From Janthinobacterium sp. ROICE36 (GTDB lineage: Bacteria; Pseudomonadota; Gammaproteobacteria; Burkholderiales; Burkholderiaceae_D), in assembly GCF_002869965.1 (NCBI RefSeq), contig NZ_PEBS01000015.1:1-64000 (forward strand): DNA of 64,000 nt. The letters are read 5' to 3'. This document shows, in pieces, positions 27,915 to 37,578 of the stretch. The notes beneath the pieces are model-generated. The model was given only the letters and a program-made list of their open reading frames with translations. It made no database searches and had not been told where the DNA came from. The position numbers and the translations under genes are program-made. Each line of letters opens with the position of its first letter. The stretch's first letter is position 1.

Positions 27915-27964
27915 GGCTGTGTCTGCAATGAAAAAGAAAACATTATCGGTGAAAACAGGCAGAA

Positions 27965-27996
27965 AAAAACCCGCGCGGCGAACCTGGCGGGTTTTT
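27965..27996. terminator. Rho-independent terminator after rplY
   Basis: AAAAACCCGC (27965-27974) pairs with GCGGGTTTTT (27987-27996) around a 12-base loop, with further A residues leftward that become a U tract in minus-strand RNA. It sits between rplY and pth, so pth may depend on read-through or its own promoter. Confidence 0.7.
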
Positions 27997-28029
27997 CCTT
28001 GCGACTACCGCATTGCTGCGGCGGCAAAA

Positions 28030-28641
28030 TTACTTCTTGTCGGCTTCGACAGCAGCAGCTGCTTCAGCTTCAGCGGCAACGTGGCCAGCCGGTATCGAAG
28101 CGGTAGCGATGGTCAGGTTGGCGCCGTGGGCGACAACGGTCACGCCAGCTGGCAGGACCAGGTCGTCAACGTGCAGCGAGTGACCGACGTCGATGTTCGA
28201 CAGGTCAACGTTGATGAATTCTGGCAGTTGGCCTGGCAGGCACGAAACTTCGATTTCGTTGGCTACGTGGCTGATGGTCGCGCCATGCAGCTTGACTGCT
28301 GGGGAAACGTCAGCATTGACGAAGTGCAGCGCCACTTTCACGTGGATAGCTTGCTTAGCGTCAACGCGCTGGAAGTCAGCGTGCAGAACCAGTTGTTTGT
28401 ATGCGTGGACTTGGAAGTCGCGCAACAGAACTTGCTGGGAAACGCCGTCGATTTCCAGATCCAGGATCGACGAGTGGAACACTTCTTTTTTCAACGCGTG
28501 GTACAGGGCGTTGTGATCGAGCGAGATCAGCACCGGGGCTTCAGCGCCACCGTAGACGATACCAGGGGTTTGGCCGGAAATGCGCAGGCGGCGGCTCGCT
28601 CCGGAACCTTGCAATTCGCGTTTAAATGCGATAACTTTCAT
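28030..28641 (-). CDS. rplY: 50S ribosomal protein L25 (Ctc form)
   Basis: A 203-residue protein: an N-terminal L25 domain ([20 protein letters not shown], 5S rRNA binding) plus the C-terminal TL5/Ctc domain, ending in an alanine/glutamate-rich tail. The longer Ctc form is usual in betaproteobacteria. The start at 28641 was chosen over an upstream in-frame start because the conserved domain begins there. It follows prs on the same strand, as expected. Confidence 0.95.
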   Translation of the reverse strand: MKVIAFKRELQGSGASRRLRISGQTPGIVYGGAEAPVLISLDHNALYHALKKEVFHSSILDLEIDGVSQQVLLRDFQVHAYKQLVLHADFQRVDAKQAIHVKVALHFVNADVSPAVKLHGATISHVANEIEVSCLPGQLPEFINVDLSNIDVGHSLHVDDLVLPAGVTVVAHGANLTIATASIPAGHVAAEAEAAAAVEADKK

Positions 28642-28681
28642 GTGAAACTCCAAGAAGAACAAGGCTTGCGCCTTGTGTTAT

Positions 28682-28780
28682 GAAGATTCCCGCGACCAGG
28701 AATCTTCGGAAATGGGTGCAGATGCACCCCGAAAACTAAAACACTGCGGCGCAACAGGCAAAAAGCCGGTCGCGCCGCAG
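28682..28780 (-). other. Three hairpins in the prs-rplY spacer
   Basis: Three inverted repeats lie in a row: GAAGATTCC/GGAATCTTC (28682-28707), GGGTGCA/TGCACCC (28714-28729), and CTGCGGCGC/GCGCCGCAG (28744-28780), the last with an inner GGC/GCC. None is followed by a clean long U tract on the minus strand, so they may be a weak terminator, an RNA-processing site or a leader for rplY control. L25 autoregulation is not established here. Confidence 0.5.
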
Positions 28781-28807
28781 GCATTACGTCTGTTTCAATT
28801 TACCGAA

Positions 28808-29758
28808 TTAATCGATAAAGAGGGAAATGACCGAATCACCCTTGATGATGCGCTTGAACGTCTCGGCCAGCAGCGGCGCGCACGTCAGTTGACGGATCTT
28901 GCCGCAGGCCAGGGCCGATGCGGACAGGGGAATCGTATCGGTCACGACCAGTTCATCGAGTGGCGATGCCGAAATACGGTCGATCGCCGGGCCGGACAGC
29001 ACCGCGTGCGTGCAATACGCCACGACTTTTTTCGCGCCGCGCTCTTTGAGCACTTCGGCAGCCTTGGTCAGGGTGCCTGCCGTGTCGACCATGTCATCCA
29101 TGATCACGCAGTTGCGGCCTTCGACTTCACCGATGATGTTCATCACTTCGGACACGTTCGCTTTTGGACGGCGCTTGTCGATGATGGCCAGGTCGCAGCC
29201 CAGGCGTTTTGCCAGGGCGCGCGCACGTACCACACCGCCGACGTCGGGCGACACCACCAGCAGATCCTGGTAGTTTTTCTTTTGCAGGTCACCCAGCAAA
29301 ATTGGCGAAGCGTAGATATTGTCGACTGGGATATCGAAGAAACCTTGAATCTGGTCAGCGTGCAAGTCCATGATCAGGACGCGCTCGACACCGGCTTCTT
29401 CCAGCATGTTCGCCACTACCTTGGCCGAAATCGCCACACGCGCGGAGCGCGGACGACGGTCTTGGCGGGCGTAGCCGAAGTAAGGAATCGCGGCGGTGAT
29501 GCGGCCAGCGGAAGCACGTTTCAAGGCATCAACCATCAGCATGATTTCCATCAGGCTGTCATTGGTTGGAGCACAGGTGGATTGCAAAACAAAAACATCC
29601 TTGCCGCGCACGTTTTCGTTAATCTCGACCATTACTTCGCCATCGGAGAATTTCGAAACGTTTGCTTTACCGAGAGGAATGCCGAGGTTTTTTGCGACCC
29701 CCTCTGCCAACGCTGGATTCGCGTTGCCGGTAAAAACCATCAGGTTTTCGTAAGCCAT
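28808..29758 (-). CDS. prs: Ribose-phosphate pyrophosphokinase
   Basis: A 316-residue enzyme making PRPP from ribose-5-phosphate and ATP for nucleotides, histidine and tryptophan. The PRPP-binding motif [13 protein letters not shown] and the flexible loop region with RPRSARV are present. The start [15 protein letters not shown] at 29758 matches the family; upstream codons include a GC-rich hairpin (CCGGGC-ATAG-GCCCGG, 29801-29816) and are leader. It is next to tRNA-Gln as in other betaproteobacteria. Confidence 0.97.
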   Translation of the reverse strand: MAYENLMVFTGNANPALAEGVAKNLGIPLGKANVSKFSDGEVMVEINENVRGKDVFVLQSTCAPTNDSLMEIMLMVDALKRASAGRITAAIPYFGYARQDRRPRSARVAISAKVVANMLEEAGVERVLIMDLHADQIQGFFDIPVDNIYASPILLGDLQKKNYQDLLVVSPDVGGVVRARALAKRLGCDLAIIDKRRPKANVSEVMNIIGEVEGRNCVIMDDMVDTAGTLTKAAEVLKERGAKKVVAYCTHAVLSGPAIDRISASPLDELVVTDTIPLSASALACGKIRQLTCAPLLAETFKRIIKGDSVISLFID

Positions 29759-29909
29759 GGGAGTCCCAAGAGGTGATATAGAAGTCTTGAAAAGCACTAA
29801 CCGGGCATAGGCCCGGTCAGTCATTGTTTAGAATATGTCGCGTGGCAACATATCTGCTTTTTCCCGTACTGGACGCTGACTTCGCATCGACAGACTACGG
29901 TGAAATGGG

Positions 29910-29986
29910 TGGCAGGGGAAGAAGGATTCGAACCTTCGCATGCTGGAATCAAAATCCAGTGCCTTAACCAGCTTGGCGATTCCCCT
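29910..29986 (-). tRNA. tRNA-Gln (anticodon TTG)
   Basis: The minus strand folds as a 77-base cloverleaf with encoded CCA. The acceptor arm is AGGGGAA/TTCCCCT. The anticodon stem CTGGA/TCCAG encloses the loop TTTTGAT, giving anticodon TTG, and the T arm is GAAGG-TTCGAAT-CCTTC. It lies between ispE and prs on the same strand and may be co-transcribed with them. Confidence 0.95.
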
Positions 29987-30073
29987 ACGTTACTGACTGC
30001 TTGCCGTCATGTTGGCCAGTATTATACCGACTATTTGACGCTAAGCAAAATCTTTTTTCTGCCTACTTCTTAT

Positions 30074-30958
30074 TTACAGCACCGTGAGCATCGGGTGGCG
30101 ATTCAGCGCTTTTGCCTTCCAGGCGATCCAGACTGGTGGCACATTGCTGAGCACCGCATCCGCTTCTTCCTGACTGCCAAACGCACTAAATACACAAGCA
30201 CCGGAACCAGTCATCCTGGCCTCACCGTAAGCACTCAGCCATTTTACCGCATCTGCTACCGGCTTGAAAAGACTGCATGCTACTTGCTGTAAATCATTCT
30301 TGCCAAACCCGCCCGCATCGTTTCCTTCTGCGAGGTACCTGGAAAAGTCCGCTATTGTGACGGGTTCGGTATTTCTCGTCAAGCCTTCCGCGCAAAAAAT
30401 TGCAGCGGTGGGCACTTGCACGCCCGGTTCGATCACCACATACCAGCATTCTGGCGTAGCGACAGGCTGCAAGGCCTCGCCCACGCCTTCGGCGAAGGCA
30501 TTCTCGCCAAAGATGAAAAACGGGATATCGGCGCCCAGCGGCAAGCCCAGCGCCATCAATTCCTCGCGCGTCAACCCCGCTTGCCACAAACAGTTCAGCG
30601 CCATCAGCGCCGTGGCAGCATCGGAGGAGCCGCCCCCCAGGCCACCGCCCATGGGCAGCACCTTGTCGATGGCGATATCGACGCCGCGCGGCAAGGCGCC
30701 CGTGCGGCACAGCACCTCAGCCTGCAGCAGCTTGGCGGCGCGGATGATCAGGTCCTGCTCCTCGGGCACGCCGGCGAGCGCCGTCACGCGGACAATCGCC
30801 GTATCGTCGCGCAGAGCGAAGTGCAAGGTGTCACCATGGTCGAGCAATTGGAACACCGTCTGCAGCAGATGGTAGCCATCGGCGCGACGGCCGTTGACGT
30901 GTAGAAATAAGTTCAGCTTGGCCGGGGCCGGGCAATGGTTCAGCGTCGTCAGTGTCAT
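30074..30958 (-). CDS. ispE: 4-diphosphocytidyl-2-C-methyl-D-erythritol kinase
   Basis: A 294-residue GHMP-family kinase of the MEP isoprenoid pathway. The N-terminal [21 protein letters not shown] block and the ATP-binding loop [14 protein letters not shown] are typical. The start at 30958 overlaps the lolB stop codon (ATGA). The order lolB-ispE-tRNA-prs matches related genomes. Confidence 0.96.
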   Translation of the reverse strand: MTLTTLNHCPAPAKLNLFLHVNGRRADGYHLLQTVFQLLDHGDTLHFALRDDTAIVRVTALAGVPEEQDLIIRAAKLLQAEVLCRTGALPRGVDIAIDKVLPMGGGLGGGSSDAATALMALNCLWQAGLTREELMALGLPLGADIPFFIFGENAFAEGVGEALQPVATPECWYVVIEPGVQVPTAAIFCAEGLTRNTEPVTIADFSRYLAEGNDAGGFGKNDLQQVACSLFKPVADAVKWLSAYGEARMTGSGACVFSAFGSQEEADAVLSNVPPVWIAWKAKALNRHPMLTVL

Positions 30959-31605
30959 GGTGCAGTTGCGGAAGGGGCAGGATCGAGCACGATGCGCAGC
31001 GAGACGGCATCGGCCTGCGCGCTGGCATTGCGTTCGGCATCGATACGCCGCGGTTGGGGCAAGGTGCCGGCTACATTTTGGCCCGCATTTTGCACTACTT
31101 CTTGCCACGACACATAGCGTAAACGCCAGCCGTCTTTGGTGGTCACGCTGTCGTTGGCGGGCGAAGCGACAAAGCGCTTGCCGTCGGCGCCCACGGCATA
31201 GCCTTGCAGCCAGTCGCGCAAGCCCGATACAGGCAAGGACCAGCCCAGCATCTGCGCGCTCAGGGTGTCGACATCGGGCGCGCTGCGCGGCGCCTTGCCG
31301 CTTTGCGTCAACACGGCCTGCTGCGGCGTGACGGCAATCGTCGCCAAGGTGCTGCCGACGGGCGAATACAGGGTCACATCCGTGCGCTGCGCCGTCTGTT
31401 GCCAGTTGAAATTGACGGTCGCCGATTCGGGCTTGTCATCCTTCTGGTACACCACGTTCAAGCGGCCCGCCAGCTCCACTTGTTCGCGGTAAGGCGCGAC
31501 GGTTTGAGCGGATGACGCGGCGCCGGACGAGAATGGGGAAGTCAGGGTCGAGCAGGCCGAGAGGGACAGGCACAGGACAGTCAGGGGGATGAAGTTTTTT
31601 GGCAT
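30955..31605 (-). CDS. lolB: Outer-membrane lipoprotein receptor LolB
   Basis: A 216-residue lipoprotein with lipobox LSAC (cysteine near residue 18). It accepts lipoproteins from LolA and inserts them into the outer membrane. Conserved LolB blocks such as [19 protein letters not shown] and [12 protein letters not shown] are visible. The start at 31605 begins at the signal peptide. It is the second gene of a run beginning with the TPR protein. Confidence 0.92.
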   Translation of the reverse strand: MPKNFIPLTVLCLSLSACSTLTSPFSSGAASSAQTVAPYREQVELAGRLNVVYQKDDKPESATVNFNWQQTAQRTDVTLYSPVGSTLATIAVTPQQAVLTQSGKAPRSAPDVDTLSAQMLGWSLPVSGLRDWLQGYAVGADGKRFVASPANDSVTTKDGWRLRYVSWQEVVQNAGQNVAGTLPQPRRIDAERNASAQADAVSLRIVLDPAPSATAP

Positions 31606-31641
31606 GGGGAATTTTTTGAGTTCACCCCAAATGCAAAACCC

Positions 31642-31654
31642 GGGGTCTGACCCC
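31642..31654. repeat. Short palindrome GGGGTCTGACCCC in the TPR-lolB spacer
   Basis: A perfect 6-1-6 inverted repeat in the 72-base spacer. Similar GGGGTC-GACCCC units occur, from memory, as dispersed intergenic repeats in Burkholderiales. Only one copy was seen in this window. It could act as a weak hairpin in the spacer RNA. Confidence 0.4.
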
Positions 31655-31677
31655 AGAATTTGCCCTTGGGTTAACAA

Positions 31678-33468
31678 TTACAAACTGACATTCAGGCGCG
31701 CCAGGGTGCTTTTCAGCGCATCGTTTTTCGGGTCCTTGCTTTGCGCATCGCGCCACAGTTTTTGCGCTTCATCCTTGGCGCCCTTCTGCCACAGCACTTC
31801 GCCCAGGTGGACGGCGATTTCCGGATCGCTGCGCACGGCATAGGCGCGGCGCAGCGCGCTTTCCGCCGCCGCCAGGTTGCCCATGCGGAACTGCACCCAT
31901 CCCATGCTATCCATGATAAACGGGTCGCCCGGCGCCATCTGCAAGGCTTTTTCGATCAGCGCATACGCTTCCTGCAGGCGGATGCCCCGTTCGGCCAGCG
32001 AATAGCCCAGGGCGTTGTACGCATGCTGGTTGTCGGGCGCCAGCGCCATCACGCGGCGCAGGCTGGCCTCCATCAAATCGAGTTTATCCAGGCGCTCGGC
32101 CAGCAAGGCGTAGTCGTACAGCAGTTCCGGATTGTCGGGGAAGCGCAGCAAGGCGTTTTCCAGCACCGTATAGGCGCTTTGCACATAGCCGGCGTCGCGC
32201 AGGAATTGCGCATCGACCAGCAGCACCTGCGCCTGGCTTGCCGGATCGTCCGTTTCGATTTCCGTCAGCGCCTTGCGCGCCGCATCGAGATTGCCACCAC
32301 GCGCGATCAGCTGGGCGCGGCGCAAACGCGCCTCGACATAACCGGCAGAAGCGCTGTTGTCGACCTTGTCCAGCCAGGCGATGGCGCCGGCCGTATCGCC
32401 GCGCGTCTCGGCGATCTGCGACAAAATCATCAGGGCCTTGAACGGATCGCGCGTGTCGCCAGGGGATTTTTCAAGCACGGCCAGGAAGCGCTTGAAGTAC
32501 TGCTCGGCGCCCTTGCTGTCTTCCAGCTGCAGCGCCACGATGCCCAGCGCATATAGAGCGCCGACGTTATCGGGCTGGCTTTTCAGCAGCAGCATGAATT
32601 GATCGCGCGCCGGCTCCAGCTGTTTTTGCTCAACCAGCAGGCGCGCATACGCGCCGCGCACTTCGACGGCGTCCGGATTCTTCTGCAGGAAAGTGGCCAG
32701 CACCTTGCCTGCCGCCTCTGGTTCGCCCGTCACCTGCGCCAGGGTCAGCGCAGCCAGCTCGGAGTTCGGCTTGATCACCAGCGCCTTGTTGGCTTCGCCG
32801 ATGGCGCGCTCGCGCTCGCCGATCGACAAGGCGCCCTGCGCCAGCACCAGATGCGCTTCGAACATGTCCAGGTAGGGCTGCGCCAGGCGCGTCACCATCG
32901 AGTAGGCATACAGCTTGTCATTCGAGCGTGACAGGATCTGCTGCATCTGGAACAGGGCCACGCCGCGCGCGCCGGCTGGCGCATTGGCCAGGCGTTCGGC
33001 AAAAATCGGTTCCGCTTCTTCGATCTTGTCCGTCAACACGACGAAGCCGAGGAAGAACTGCGTCGCCTCGTCCGAGTCGGGCGCCAGCTCGCGCCACAGG
33101 CGGATAGCCGCCAGCGCTTCGCCGCCCTGCTTGGCGGCCAGCGCCATTTCGGAAGCGCGGCGCGCCAGGCGCGGGTCGCGCGTCTGCTGCGCCGCCACCA
33201 TCATCGTCACGTACGGCCCTTGCCACTGGCCGCTCTTGAATTCCATTTCAGCCTTGGTCAGCTTGTACAGCAAATCGCTGCTCAATTCGACCTTCGGCAG
33301 CTCGCCGCCGCCGGCCCGCTCCTTGGAGGTGGCGTCCGGCGCCTGCGGAGAGGCGGGCGCGGCCGCAGAGGGGCCGGCCGCGGCATCGGCGGGGGCGACT
33401 GGCGTCTGCGCCATGGCATGCGTGGCCATCAGGGCGGACAAGGTTACAATGGCGAAAGCGTTTTTCAA
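31678..33468 (-). CDS. Large tetratricopeptide-repeat protein, exported
   Basis: A 596-residue protein with a signal peptide (ending ATHAMAQ) and an alanine/proline-rich stretch. At least ten TPR-like repeats follow across residues 70-590 (for example YALGIVALQLEDSKGAEQYF and YNALGYSLAERGIRLQEAY). The best start is TTG at 33466-33468, with AGGA 6 bases upstream, giving KNAFAIVTLSALMATHAMAQ after the initiator; an in-frame TTG further up has no such site. Its place before lolB-ispE and divergent from mutM is common in this group. It is probably a periplasmic scaffold for protein contacts; no specific role is established. Confidence 0.85.
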   Translation of the reverse strand: MKNAFAIVTLSALMATHAMAQTPVAPADAAAGPSAAAPASPQAPDATSKERAGGGELPKVELSSDLLYKLTKAEMEFKSGQWQGPYVTMMVAAQQTRDPRLARRASEMALAAKQGGEALAAIRLWRELAPDSDEATQFFLGFVVLTDKIEEAEPIFAERLANAPAGARGVALFQMQQILSRSNDKLYAYSMVTRLAQPYLDMFEAHLVLAQGALSIGERERAIGEANKALVIKPNSELAALTLAQVTGEPEAAGKVLATFLQKNPDAVEVRGAYARLLVEQKQLEPARDQFMLLLKSQPDNVGALYALGIVALQLEDSKGAEQYFKRFLAVLEKSPGDTRDPFKALMILSQIAETRGDTAGAIAWLDKVDNSASAGYVEARLRRAQLIARGGNLDAARKALTEIETDDPASQAQVLLVDAQFLRDAGYVQSAYTVLENALLRFPDNPELLYDYALLAERLDKLDLMEASLRRVMALAPDNQHAYNALGYSLAERGIRLQEAYALIEKALQMAPGDPFIMDSMGWVQFRMGNLAAAESALRRAYAVRSDPEIAVHLGEVLWQKGAKDEAQKLWRDAQSKDPKNDALKSTLARLNVSL

Positions 33469-33635
33469 AGGCTGATCCTGGCTAAACGGCAAAGTTTGAT
33501 TCTACGCCCAACGCGGCTACTGCGTACTTCACGTATGTAACGAAATATATACGTCGTGGCGGCATAGCGTGCCCAGGCCAGCCATCCGCCGGCAACCTGC
33601 CTGTTTTTTACCCGGTTTTCAACCATTCGAGCCTT

Positions 33636-34472
33636 ATGCCAGAATTACCAGAAGTCGAAGTCACACGGCGCGGTGTCGCGCCCCACATCGAGGGCCGCGC
33701 CGTGCGCGCCGTCGTGCTGCGCCGCGACGGCCTGCGCTGGCCCTTCCCGCCTGCACTGGGCGAACAATTGTCGGGGCAAACCATCGGCCTGACGGGGCGG
33801 CGCGGCAAATACCTGCTGATCCACTTCCGCCACGGCACGCTGATCATCCACCTTGGCATGTCGGGCCATTTGCGCGTGCTGCCGACGGGGACGGAAGCGC
33901 AAAAACACGACCATTTCGACCTCGTCGTGGAAGATGCGAATGGCGGCAGCCAGGTGCTGCGCATGACGGACCCGCGCCGCTTCGGCGCCGTGCTGTGGCA
34001 CGACGAGGCCGACGGCCCGCTGGACGGCCACGCGCTGCTGCGCGGCCTGGGCACGGAACCACTGGAAGGCGGTTTCACGGGCCAACTGCTGTTCGAGAAA
34101 ACGCGCAGCAAGGGCACCAATATCAAACAAGTGCTGATGGCGGGCGACATCGTCGTCGGCGTGGGTAATATCTACTGTTCCGAGAGTCTGTTTCGCGCAG
34201 GGATCAACCCGAAGACGCCGGCCCGGCGCATCGGTCTGGCCCGCTATGAGAAACTGGCGCAATCGATACGCGACGTGCTGGCCGAAGCCATCGTGCAGGG
34301 CGGCAGCACCTTGCGCGACTTCATCGGCGTCAATGGCCAGTCCGGCTACTTCCAGCAAACGTATTTCACCTACAACCGCGCGGGCAAGCCATGCCGCGTG
34401 TGCGGCGCGACTATCCGGCAAATCGTGCAGGGACAACGTTCCACGTTTTACTGCGTGCATTGTCAAAAGTAA
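33636..34472 (+). CDS. mutM: Formamidopyrimidine/8-oxoguanine DNA glycosylase
   Basis: A 278-residue glycosylase/AP lyase removing oxidised purines. The catalytic N-terminus PELPEVEVTRRGV (proline nucleophile after methionine removal) and the C-terminal zinc finger C-x2-C-x16-C-x2-C (CRVCG to CVHC) are intact. It begins a plus-strand run with a dynamin-like GTPase and mutY. Confidence 0.97.
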   Translation: MPELPEVEVTRRGVAPHIEGRAVRAVVLRRDGLRWPFPPALGEQLSGQTIGLTGRRGKYLLIHFRHGTLIIHLGMSGHLRVLPTGTEAQKHDHFDLVVEDANGGSQVLRMTDPRRFGAVLWHDEADGPLDGHALLRGLGTEPLEGGFTGQLLFEKTRSKGTNIKQVLMAGDIVVGVGNIYCSESLFRAGINPKTPARRIGLARYEKLAQSIRDVLAEAIVQGGSTLRDFIGVNGQSGYFQQTYFTYNRAGKPCRVCGATIRQIVQGQRSTFYCVHCQK

Positions 34473-34493
34473 GTCATAGGCAAAGGGAGCCAG

Positions 34494-36395
34494 ATGGTCA
34501 GAGACCTGGAACAATACAGCGCATGGCGCCAGGACGTGCTGGCGGCCTTGCAGGCATACCGGCAAGCCGCCAGCGCGGCGGGCCTGGTCGACGGCGCCTC
34601 CGCGCTGCGCCTGGCCCGCTGTGGATCCCGCCTGCTCGACGACCGCCTGTCCGTGGCCTTCGTGGCGGAATTCTCGCGCGGCAAATCCGAGTTGATCAAC
34701 GCCATCTTCTTTGCCGACTACGGCCAGCGCATCTTGCCCTCGGGCGCGGGCCGCACCACCATGTGCCCTACCGAGTTGCTGTACGACGCAGCCTGGCAGC
34801 CATCGATCCGCCTGCTGCCCATCGAGACGCGCGCGCAGAACCTGTCGACCAGCGACTACCGCGAGCTGCCCGCCGCCTGGACCGTGCTGCCCCTGAACAT
34901 CGATGCGGGCGGCGACATGCAGGAAGCCATCCGCCAAGTCAGCCTGACGAAAAAAGTCAGCGTGGAAGAAGCAGCGCGCTACGGCCTGTACGACGCCGAC
35001 GATGCAGACGCCCCCGCCATGCTCGACGAGGACGGCCAGGTGGAAATCTCGATGTGGCGCCACGCCATCATCAACTTCCCCCATCCGCTGCTGAAACAGG
35101 GCCTGGTCATCCTCGACACGCCGGGCCTGAACGCCATCGGCACGGAGCCGGAACTGACCTTGAACCTGATCCCGAATGCGCACGCGGTGCTGTTCATCCT
35201 GGCGGCCGACACGGGCGTCACGCGCAGCGACATCGAGGTATGGCGCAACCATATCGGCGCCGGCGCCGGGCGCCTGGTGGTGCTCAACAAGATCGACAGC
35301 ATGTGGGACGAATTGCGCGGCGACCTGGAAGTGGAGCAGGCCATCGAGCGCCAGCAGGCCAGTGTGGCGCACCTGTTGACGCTGGACGCTGGCCAGGTGT
35401 TTCCCGTCTCGGCGCAAAAGGCCCTGGTGGGCAAGATCAACCACGATGCGGCGCTGCTGAAAAAAAGCCGATTGCAGGCGCTGGAGACAGCCTTGTTCGA
35501 TGAGCTGATCCCCGCGCGCAAGGACATCATCCGGCGCCAGCTGGCGTTCGACCTGGACGCCATCGCAGCGGCGCAGCAGGTGCAGGCGGCGGCCCGTGCG
35601 CGCGGCATCGCCGAGCAGTTGCACGAGCTGCACAGCCTGCGCGGCAAGAACCAGAGCGTGATCGCCCACATGATGCGGCGCATCGATATCGAGAAAAAGG
35701 AATTCGATAGCAGCCTGTTCAAGCTGCAAGCCACGCGCGCCGTATTTACCCGCCTGTCGACGGAACTCTATACGAGCCTGGGCATGGACATCGTGCGCGA
35801 CGATATCGATGGCGTGCGCGCCGCCATGCAGCGCAGCCGCTTTTTCACGGGCCTGCGCGAAGCCGTACGCCAGTATTTCGAACGCATCACCCAAAACCTG
35901 GACCGCTCGGAAGGCAAGACGGCCGAGATCACGGAAATGATGCAGGTGATGTATCGCAAATTCGCCACCGAACATGGCCTGGCGCTGGCCGTGCCGATGC
36001 CGTTTTCGCTGGCCCGCTACCGCCAGGAAATCGCCGATATCGAAGCCGTCTACCATAAACAATTCGGCACGGCGACCCTGCTGACCACCAGCCGTGTCGT
36101 GCTGATGGAGAAATTCTTCGACACCATCGCCTCGCGCGTGCGCCGCAGTTTTAATGCCGCCAACGACGATGCCAGTGCCTGGCTGAAAGTCATCATGGCG
36201 CCGCTCGAAGCGCAGATCGTCGAGTACAAGGAACAATTGAAACTGCGCTTTGCCTCGATCCAGCGCATCCACGACGCCACCGGCAGCCTGGAGCAGAAAA
36301 TCGCCGGCTTCGAGGCCAGCCTGGCGGCGCTCGAACGCGACAAGGCGCAGCTGGTGCAATTGCTGGCTGCCTTGCGCATGGCCAGCGCCACATAA
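34494..36395 (+). CDS. Dynamin-family GTPase
   Basis: A 633-residue protein with an N-terminal large GTPase domain. G1 is AEFSRGKS at 58-65 (the first glycine of GxxxxGKS is alanine), the G2 threonines are at about 88-89 in GRTTMCP, G3 DTPG is at 208-211, and G4 NKID at 265-268. Long helical regions follow, ending in a coiled coil (about 570-630). No transmembrane helix is visible. Bacterial dynamin-like proteins act on membranes or, as with E. coli CrfC, near replicated DNA. The role here is unknown, but it lies 21 bases after mutM and 19 before mutY. Confidence 0.88.
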   Translation: MVRDLEQYSAWRQDVLAALQAYRQAASAAGLVDGASALRLARCGSRLLDDRLSVAFVAEFSRGKSELINAIFFADYGQRILPSGAGRTTMCPTELLYDAAWQPSIRLLPIETRAQNLSTSDYRELPAAWTVLPLNIDAGGDMQEAIRQVSLTKKVSVEEAARYGLYDADDADAPAMLDEDGQVEISMWRHAIINFPHPLLKQGLVILDTPGLNAIGTEPELTLNLIPNAHAVLFILAADTGVTRSDIEVWRNHIGAGAGRLVVLNKIDSMWDELRGDLEVEQAIERQQASVAHLLTLDAGQVFPVSAQKALVGKINHDAALLKKSRLQALETALFDELIPARKDIIRRQLAFDLDAIAAAQQVQAAARARGIAEQLHELHSLRGKNQSVIAHMMRRIDIEKKEFDSSLFKLQATRAVFTRLSTELYTSLGMDIVRDDIDGVRAAMQRSRFFTGLREAVRQYFERITQNLDRSEGKTAEITEMMQVMYRKFATEHGLALAVPMPFSLARYRQEIADIEAVYHKQFGTATLLTTSRVVLMEKFFDTIASRVRRSFNAANDDASAWLKVIMAPLEAQIVEYKEQLKLRFASIQRIHDATGSLEQKIAGFEASLAALERDKAQLVQLLAALRMASAT

Positions 36396-36414
36396 CACGA
36401 TACTGGAATCCTGC

Positions 36415-37578
36415 ATGAAACGTCTGCTGCATCCGCTCTCGCCCGTCCCGGGCGTGGCACCCTTTGAAGACTATAACGACCCGACTTTTTCCGCCACCGT
36501 CATCGCCTGGCAAAAGCAGCATGGCCGCCATGCGCTGCCATGGCAAAACACGCGCGACGCCTACCTGATCTGGCTGTCCGAAATCATGCTGCAGCAAACG
36601 CAGGTGACGGCCGTGCTGGGCTATTACGCGCGCTTCCTCGAACGCTTCCCCACCCTGCGCGATTTGGCGGCAGCACCGGCGGAAGACGTGATGGCGCAAT
36701 GGAGCGGCCTGGGCTACTACACGCGGGCGCGCAACCTGCACAAGTGCGCGCAGCGCGTGGTCGCCGAATACGATGGCGTCTTCCCCAGCGACCCGGCCTT
36801 GCTGGCCGAGCTGCCCGGCATCGGCCGCTCGACGGCCGCCGCCATCTCCGCGTTTTCCAGCGGCACCCGCGCGGCCATCATGGACGGCAACGTCAAGCGC
36901 GTCTTTGCGCGCACCTTTGGCATCGACGCCTATCCCGGTGAAAAGCGCGTCGAGGAAGCCATGTGGCGCCGCGCCGAGGCGCTGCTGCCTGAATCGGGTA
37001 TCGAATCCTACACGCAGGGCTTGATGGACTTCGGCGCCACCCTGTGCACGCGCAGCAGCCCCGATTGCGGCCGCTGCCCCTTGCAAGCGCGCTGCGTGGC
37101 CTACGCCACCCATCGGGTCAAAGACTTACCTGTGCGCAAACCGAAGAAAACCAGCCCGGAAAAACACGCGGTCATGCTGGCCATCATCGACGACGGCCAG
37201 GTGCTGCTGGAGCAGCGCCCGGGCTCCGGCATCTGGGGCGGCTTGCTGTCGCTGCCCGAACTCGATGGCCACGTACTGGCCGATGAAGACTCCCCGCGAG
37301 AGATAAACCAGCAGACGCTGGCACGCTTCGTGGCGCCGTTCGGCGAGATCGAAACGCAGGAACGGCTGCTGCCCATCGCACATGTGTTTACCCACTACAA
37401 ACTGCACATCGTTCCCTGCCGCATCACCCTGGCGCGCCGCCTTGCGCTGGCCGGGGAAGCGACCCACGTCTGGTACGACGGCGCGAAAATTGCGGATGCC
37501 CCGCTGCCCGCGCCCATCAAGAAACTGCTGCTGGACCTGTTCGGCGATGCGCGCGCGGCGCAGCGCAGCATGTTCTAG
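36415..37578 (+). CDS. mutY: A/G-specific adenine DNA glycosylase
   Basis: A 387-residue enzyme removing adenine opposite 8-oxoguanine. Catalytic E56 lies in SEIMLQQTQV, the helix-hairpin-helix in LPGIGRSTA, and catalytic D157 in IMDGNV. The 4Fe-4S ligands C211, C218, C221 and C227 show C-x6-C-x2-C-x5-C spacing. The C-terminal NUDIX-like domain recognises 8-oxoguanine. The stop codon overlaps the next start (TAGTG). Confidence 0.97.
   Translation: MKRLLHPLSPVPGVAPFEDYNDPTFSATVIAWQKQHGRHALPWQNTRDAYLIWLSEIMLQQTQVTAVLGYYARFLERFPTLRDLAAAPAEDVMAQWSGLGYYTRARNLHKCAQRVVAEYDGVFPSDPALLAELPGIGRSTAAAISAFSSGTRAAIMDGNVKRVFARTFGIDAYPGEKRVEEAMWRRAEALLPESGIESYTQGLMDFGATLCTRSSPDCGRCPLQARCVAYATHRVKDLPVRKPKKTSPEKHAVMLAIIDDGQVLLEQRPGSGIWGGLLSLPELDGHVLADEDSPREINQQTLARFVAPFGEIETQERLLPIAHVFTHYKLHIVPCRITLARRLALAGEATHVWYDGAKIADAPLPAPIKKLLLDLFGDARAAQRSMF

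Noticed and set aside
29900..30292. A 130-codon plus-strand open frame covering the tRNA
   Set aside because: It reads through the tRNA-Gln gene and the ispE end on the wrong strand; the MAGEEGFEPS-like start is a known artefact of tRNA-adjacent reading.
31642..31654. GGGGTCTGACCCC as an attachment site or part of a CRISPR repeat
   Set aside because: Only one copy is present and no spacer array or integrase is nearby.
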